64,000 nt of DNA from Arenicola marina (lineage: Eukaryota > Annelida > Polychaeta > Arenicolidae). The notes below the pieces were generated by a model. It worked only from the letters and a program-made list of their open reading frames with translations, was not told the DNA's origin and made no database searches. The stretch spans positions 5,659,935 to 5,723,934 of the forward strand of contig OZ025264.1 in the NCBI GenBank assembly GCA_964019135.1. Reading direction: 5' to 3'. A program made the translations under genes and the position numbers. Below, piece by piece: positions 58,801 to 64,000 of the stretch (positions are counted from its first letter, which is position 1; each line of letters opens with the position of its first letter).

Positions 58801-60400
58801 GCCATGGGTGATGTCAGCTCATCAAATAATAATCCCACTCCGACCACCTCAGGCTATGTACAGTGTTGTAATATCTGGATGTGTAACCAGTAACCGGCCA
58901 TGGGTGATGTCCGCTCATCAAATAATAATCCCACTCCGACCACCTCAGCCTATGTACAGTGTTGTAATATCTGGATGTGTCACCAGTAACCGGCCATGGG
59001 TGATGTCAGCTCATCAAATAATAATCCCACTCCGACCACCTCAGCCTATGTACAGTGTTGTAATATCTGGATGTGTCACCAGTAACCGGCCATGGGTGAT
59101 GTCAGCTCATCAAATAATAATCCCACTCCGACCACCTCAGTCTATGTACAGTGTTGTAATATCTGGATGTGCCACCAGTAACCGGCCATGGGTGATGTCA
59201 GCTCATCAAATAATAATCCCACTCCGACCACCTCAGTCTATGTACAGTGTTGTAATATCTGGATGTGCCACCAGTAACCGGCCATGGGTGATGTCAGCTC
59301 ATCAAATAATAATCCCACTCCGACCACCTCAGCCTATGTACAGTGTTGTAATATCTGGATGTGTCACCAGTAACCGGCCATGGGTGATGTCAGCTCATCA
59401 AATAATAATCCCACTCCGACCACCTCAGCCTATGTACAGTGTTGTAATATCTGGATGTGCCGCCAGTAACCGGCCATGGGTGATGTCAGCTCATCAAATA
59501 ATAATCCCACTCAGACCACCTCAGGCTATGTACAGTGTTGTAATATCTAGATGTGCCACCAGTAACCGGCCATGGGTGATGTCAGCTCATCAAATAATAA
59601 TCCCACTCCGACCACCTCAGCCTATGTACAGTGTTGTAATATCTGAACGTGCCGCCAGTAACCGGCCATGGGTGATGTCAGCTCATCAAATAATAATCCC
59701 ACTCCGACCACCTCAGCCTATGTACAGTGTTGTAATATCTGGATGTGCCGCCAGTAACCGGCCATGGGTGATGTCAGCTCATCAAATAATAATCCCACTC
59801 CGACCACCTCAGGCTATGTACAGTGTTGTAATATCTGGATGTGTAACCAGTAACCGGCCATGGGTGATGTCCGCTCATCAAATAATAATCCCACTCCGAC
59901 CACCTCAGCCTATGTACAGTGTTGTAATATCTGGACGTGACACCAGTAACCGGCCATGGGTGATGTCAGCTCATCAAATAATAATCCCACTCTGACCACC
60001 TCAGGCTATGTACAGTGTTGTAATATCTGGATGTGTAACCAGTAACCGGCCATGGGTGATGTCAGCTCATCAAATAATAATCCCACTCCGACCACCTCAG
60101 CCTATGTACAGTGTTGTAATATCTGGACGTGACACCAGTAACCGGCCATGGGTGATGTCAGCTCATCAAATAATAATCCCACTCCGACCACCTCAGGCTA
60201 TGTACAGTGTTGTAATATCTGGATGTGTAACCAGTAACCGGCCATGGGTGATGTCAGCTCATCAAATAATAATCCCACTCCGACCACCTCAGCCTATGTA
60301 CAGTGTTGTAATATCTGGACGTGACACCAGTAACCGGCCATGGGTGATGTCAGCTCATCAAATAATAATCCCACTCTGACCACATAAGCCTATGTATACA
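55822..60400 (+). repeat. 96 bp satellite-like array, about 47.7 copies, with long open frame
   Basis: The unit starts CCGGCCATGGGTGATGTCAG. Each unit is exactly 96 bp: starts at 55822 and 55918, and the same register holds 45 units later. With 32 codons per unit one + frame reads RPWVMSAHQIIIPLRPPQPM then YSVVISGCATSN in each repeat, open for 654, 747 and 123 codons between three single-base stops (TAG 57707-57709; TGA 59993-59995 and 60377-60379). Variation is concentrated in the last third of the unit. There is no signal peptide, splice context or initiator environment around it, so a protein is unlikely. Confidence 0.97.
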
Positions 60401-60845
60401 GCTGATTAAACAGCGCTTGATGGGAGTAAATTATAGAAATTGAGTGGACGTGTTATTTTATCGTGCTATGACTGGCCCTCGCATCTGGGGCTTGTTGAAC
60501 CTCTATTTCATTGTTCCGCGGGGTTTTGTGACCTAATTTTAGCCTGCACAGATGGTATACAGCACTCCACTTGGTGTTATCGTCCTGGGAGTTGTGTGGT
60601 TTTATCCTCTTTCCTGGAAATAGCTGATCGACACAGCACCTCTTACCAGCTGGTCCGACTGCCATTGTAACAGGCTCTCCAGGTGACGTCTGGGTGGTAT
60701 CAGTCGTGTCAATTTCAGACATTAAACACATTGGGGCCCAAAACAAGATGGTCGTGTCAAGGTGACATTGTCGCCTTTTAACGCTCTTAATAAATAAAGA
60801 AATCCGCGCGAAATCTACGCCGATATACGCATCATACGCATGCGT
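60401..60845. other. Noncoding spacer
   Basis: Nothing recognised. Confidence 0.35.
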
Positions 60846-61105
60846 GTCGACCTTAACAGTATCTCTCGCAACGATCTCGACTTTACCAATGTGTCTTTTG
60901 CAACAATCTCGACTTTACCAATGTATCTCTCGCATCAATCTCGACTTTACCGATGTATCTTTCGCAACGATCTTGGATTTGACAATGCATCTTTTGCAGA
61001 AATCTCGATTTTAACAATGCATCTTTCGCAATGATCTCGACTTTAACAATGTATCTTTCGCAATGATCTCGACCTTAACAATGTATCTTTTGCGATGATC
61101 TCTTT
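60846..61105. repeat. 32 bp degenerate minisatellite, about 8 copies
   Basis: The unit is ATCTCGACTTTACCAATGTA then TCTTTCGCAACG; the period is 32 bp (60874 to 60906). Confidence 0.9.
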
Positions 61106-61879
61106 TTTAACCTGTTACCTGTATCTTAGATTTGAACGGGAGAGGTAGGGTGTCGTGTGCCCCCCCCCCCCTTGGGAACGCCATTGGTATAATACATATT
61201 GTAGACGTATGGCAGTGATTAAGCTGTGATTTACCCCCGTGACACCCGTTCTGTCACGGACGCGCCGCGGCTTGTCATAGAGTGTCTTCAGGGGTCTGTG
61301 CCACTGCGTGTGTCAAGCAATTCCCACGGGACCAGGAGTTGGCGGGGCGGCGGGGGGAAGGGGAAGGGAGGGGGGGAGGGGGGGGGGTAGAGATGGGTAG
61401 AGATGGGGTTGGGGCTGGGGGACGTGTGTGGTGGGTGCAGGAGGACGAGGGCAAGGTGTCCTCCAGCCGTGACCCCCACGGGGGTGCGACCCCCTGACGC
61501 CCCGCTTACATAATGCATGAGACACCCTGACCCTGACAAATCGGTCGCCCGTGATACAGATAGATATCGGCGGGGGGCGGGGGTGGGGGGGGGCGGGGGT
61601 CGGGGATCTGTGGCGGGGGCTGGGAGGGGAGGAGAGTGGGGGGGGGGGGGCTGATGCGTTCCAGCTGATTGGAGTTTAGAATGATTGGAGGGGTGGCACC
61701 AAGGGACCGGCTGGGGCAGGGAGAGAAGTTTCGGGATGGGCGGAATGAAGAGGATGGGAGGGGAGGGGGTAAGAGGTACGCACGAATGGAGGCGCGCGGC
61801 GAGCGGAGGGCATAGGGACGGGGTGGGGGGGGGGAGGGGGCGGGGGGTCGTGACCGTTAAGATATGGGATCAATCGAAA
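61106..61879. other. G-rich noncoding
   Basis: G tracts at 61345-61390, 61570-61655 and 61820-61850. Glycine- or proline-rich frames here are composition artefacts. Confidence 0.4.
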
Positions 61880-62175
61880 AATTTGTTAAAACCATCAGAT
61901 TATGCAACATAATTCATGGGTTGGTAATAGACAGAAACAATCAGAATATGGAATACAATGGATGGGGTGGAAAATAGTAGCCTTGATGATATAGGATTCA
62001 ATGGAAGGGGTGGAACATAGTAGCGTTCAGAATATAGGATATGATGGAAGGGGTCAAGGTGAAAACATATTATCGTTCAGAATATGGGATATGAAGGAAA
62101 ACTGGTAGCGTTCGGGATATGGGATACAAGGGAAAGTGTGGGGAAATAGTTGGGTACATAGTAGCGCCTTCAGGA
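61880..62175. repeat. Degenerate array, about 45-50 bp unit
   Basis: Blocks 'cagaatatgggata', 'aatggaaggggtggaa' and 'atagtagcgttc' recur about six times with many changes. Confidence 0.7.
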
Positions 62176-62309
62176 TAGGGAGAAAACAAGAGGATGGATG
62201 GATGCATCGATCAGAGAAGAGACGACGTTAACGGGGATATATATTACAGGTGAGGGACTGGACATTTAGCGGCTACTGTGACATTTGTCTCACAACTGTG
62301 GAAATACGG

Positions 62310-62509
62310 NNNNNNNNNNNNNNNNNNNNNNNNNNNNNNNNNNNNNNNNNNNNNNNNNNNNNNNNNNNNNNNNNNNNNNNNNNNNNNNNNNNNNNNNNNN
62401 NNNNNNNNNNNNNNNNNNNNNNNNNNNNNNNNNNNNNNNNNNNNNNNNNNNNNNNNNNNNNNNNNNNNNNNNNNNNNNNNNNNNNNNNNNNNNNNNNNNN
62501 NNNNNNNNN
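62310..62509. other. Assembly gap, 200 N
   Basis: Exactly 200 N bases. A round number suggests a scaffold gap of conventional, not measured, size. It lies just after a degenerate array. Confidence 0.99.
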
Positions 62510-63099
62510 CTATTGGCGCGCGAATAAATTGCATCTTTTATCAATTACGAGAAATACCCACGAGCTGAGAAAAAGGTACAGAAAGTAAAAGAAATAAGAA
62601 CAGACCAATGCGAAACACAGGCGATTCCTTGTTTATTGTTTGCGACAGCTAATGTCCAGTTGTCATTTCTCGTTAAGGCAGACGTGTCTCCAGACCAGGC
62701 CAAAATACATCGACGCCGTGTTATGGTAATTCTACCGCAACTGGAGAGTGTGTCACTCTGTACGGCGAGCGCCTATGCCTCCATTCACCAGCGCCCCATG
62801 CAGAGGAATCATGCCATGGACACGACAATAGGTTATATCCTAGGGTCTATGAATGAGATCATTGCAATGAGTGCTAGTCGCGAGTCATACGTGAGCTATG
62901 TTGATGCTTTGATGCACCCAAATAGGGAAGAAACGCCTTGCGAGAGCCATCCTTGTCAATGTTTACCAGTGAGTCCCGATGGAGCGAAGCTGTAAAGCAA
63001 TGTCTAAGCACTATTAAATATACCAGCGGGCTCTTAGCAAGGTCTACTACTCTTTATAATGCCAAGGCGAAAGTATCTTTAAAACTGTTCTTTACAAGG
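62510..63099. other. Unresolved; a 119-codon frame without recognisable domain
   Basis: The frame at 62636-62995 (+) has mixed, protein-like composition, and CTAATGTCCAG at 62649 follows a GCGACAG acceptor-like site. No donor or domain is recognised, so it is not called as a gene. Confidence 0.25.
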
Positions 63100-63330
63100 C
63101 CAAGCTACTCTACTCTTAACAATGCAAAGGTACTCTTAACAATGCCAAGGCACTCTTCACAATGCCAAGGCACTCTTCTCAATGCCAAGGTACTCTTAAT
63201 AATGCCAAGGCACTCTTCACAGTGCCAAGACATTCTTAACAAAGCCAAGGCACTCTTGACAATGACAAGGCACTCTTTACAATGCCAAGGTACTCTTAAC
63301 AATGCTTAGCTACTCTTTTAATAATACTAG
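63100..63330. repeat. 20 bp minisatellite, about 11 copies
   Basis: The unit is AATGCCAAGGTACTCTTAAC with GCACTCTTCAC variants, in a regular 20 bp register from 63121 to 63310. Peptide strings in its frames are artefacts. Confidence 0.95.
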
Positions 63331-63811
63331 CTCGTCAGCCTCATATGTGATCAATGGTGACCTGAAGTACCAGCGACCTGCTTCATTCAATCTTCATGGA
63401 AAGCGCCTGAATCTTAAGTAATAAGACAATATCTCTAGGTAAGCTGTCTTTGCTAAGAGAACGGATCTGTTGCTTCCCCCGGCAAAATCCTTCCAGTTAT
63501 TGTTTGTGAAGGATGATTACCATAACTACCGGATTGTGACGTGCATGCTATTTCCATTGTATCTGTCTGCTATTTTCGTTTCTTTTTGTATTTCTGTGTT
63601 ACTTTGGAGTCGGTTTGGTACTTAAGATTAAGTACTTTCAATGTGGTGATCTGTCTACGTTTTGTGCCTAAAGTTAAGTAATTTAAGTAATTAATTTACT
63701 TTGTACTTTTTACTTGATTCGTTACCTATTCCGTTCCGCATTATATGATATATAGTCTTCTTTGTTTATGTCTCGTGTGTATTGATTTCTGAGTATTGTG
63801 TACATCTATAG
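63331..63811. other. Noncoding, T-rich, intron-like
   Basis: Nothing recognised. It ends in the acceptor-like TACATCTATAG. Confidence 0.35.
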
Positions 63812-63913
63812 GCAGCAGCGCCATCTGTTGTGATGGCGACTGGCACCACAAAGCAGGCGGACTACGGTGATGACGTCATCGAACTCTTGGACACTCTGAT
63901 TGGCCAGGATAAG
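63812..63913 (+). CDS. Candidate 102-nt exon, phase 0/0
   Basis: Between TACATCTATAG and GTCTTT lie 34 open codons reading AAAPSVVMATGTTKQADYGD then DVIELLDTLIGQDK. The acidic-hydrophobic end (DDVIELLDTLI) looks like real protein. The phase agrees with the exon ending at 23676 and with the 26207-26269 candidate. Alternatively the internal ATG (63833) could start another gene. The donor (AAG then GTCTTT) is weak and the acceptor tract is poor, and the 3' continuation lies beyond or near the window edge. Family unknown. Confidence 0.35.
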
Positions 63914-64000
63914 GTCTTTTTCTTAGCGTGCTAGCATGTTCCCGGCATCAGTTTTTCCCCCACCCCAGTAGTTGTCAACTTGGAACGTAGTATTCCGCCA
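63914..64000. other. Window end
   Basis: A short stretch with no feature seen. Confidence 0.3.

Noticed and set aside
55745-60379. 654- and 747-codon frames as a repetitive surface protein gene
   Set aside because: Unit length is a multiple of three, which gives an open frame automatically. There are three in-frame stops and no promoter, signal peptide or splice context. It is kept as a repeat with a finding.
55822-60400. CRISPR-like regular spacing
   Set aside because: Repeats are contiguous with no unique spacers, the unit is 96 bp and the context is an animal genome.
1-64000. LTR, retroviral or Polinton-like element
   Set aside because: No paired long terminal repeats or capsid, integrase or envelope-like reading frames were recognised.

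Overview
This window is nuclear DNA from an animal. A marine or other aquatic invertebrate is the likeliest source, but that is inference from the style of the repeats. It has no dense open frames, operons or bacterial signals. It does have tRNA-derived SINEs with target-site duplications, 5'-truncated LINE copies, splice-site-flanked exon candidates, a 200-N assembly gap, and an exceptional load of minisatellites (roughly a fifth of the window). Poly-C and poly-G tracts of 8 to 20 bases are scattered throughout. Nearly all long open frames are by-products of tandem arrays or C-rich low complexity, not genes.

Genes. The best supported coding piece is an exon at 23233-23676 on the + strand. 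It follows a good acceptor, starts at ATG 23245 and encodes 144 residues: a short basic tail, one membrane span and a Pro/Gly-rich stem. That is the layout of a type II Golgi membrane protein. It ends in phase 0 at a possible donor. Two further phase 0/0 exon candidates (26207-26269 and 63812-63913) could belong to the same or a neighbouring gene. A CpG-rich block ending at a GTAAGT (4921-5397) could be a noncoding first exon. No family could be named.

Interspersed elements. SINE-1 has an A box like TAGCTCAGTGGG, an unusually distant B box and a CCAACCAACC tail. It has about nine copies or fragments, three with clear 11-13 bp target-site duplications. SINE-2 has an A box TGGTGTAGTGG, B box GGTTCGAATCC and an ATTCC-type tail, with one copy flanked by a perfect 13 bp duplication. 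LINE-A has two 5'-truncated copies (13531-13785 and 35589-35933), both with duplications and both ending in a zinc-finger-like tail. LINE-B (37.70-38.53 kb) is the C-terminal part of a second LINE with a poly(A) tail. Two foldback structures lie at 12.56 kb and 42.5-43.2 kb. I saw no convincing LTR, retroviral or Polinton-like element.

Tandem arrays, left to right, by unit: 37 bp (2.57-3.42 kb), a different 37 bp (3.89-4.73), 11 bp (4.80-4.92), 13 bp (8.38-8.70), about 27 bp decayed (14.4-14.8), 35 bp (15.23-16.75), 25 bp C-rich (20.05-22.17), about 50 bp carrying splice acceptors (23.05-23.25), 42 bp (25.00-25.42), 18 bp AT-rich (33.2-33.5), 42 bp (36.2-36.5), 22 bp (41.5-41.8), about 86 bp purine-rich (51.1-51.7), 49 bp (53.14-54.77), 96 bp (55.82-60.40), 32 bp (60.85-61.10), about 50 bp decayed (61.9-62.2) and 20 bp (63.1-63.3).

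The points most worth a second look are: the tandemly duplicated splice acceptor plus start codon before the membrane-protein exon; the 96 bp array of about 47 units with no net indel and a long open frame; and the 49 bp array that begins at the B box of a tRNA-like sequence, carries GTAAGT in every unit, and sits beside a nested retroposon insertion.
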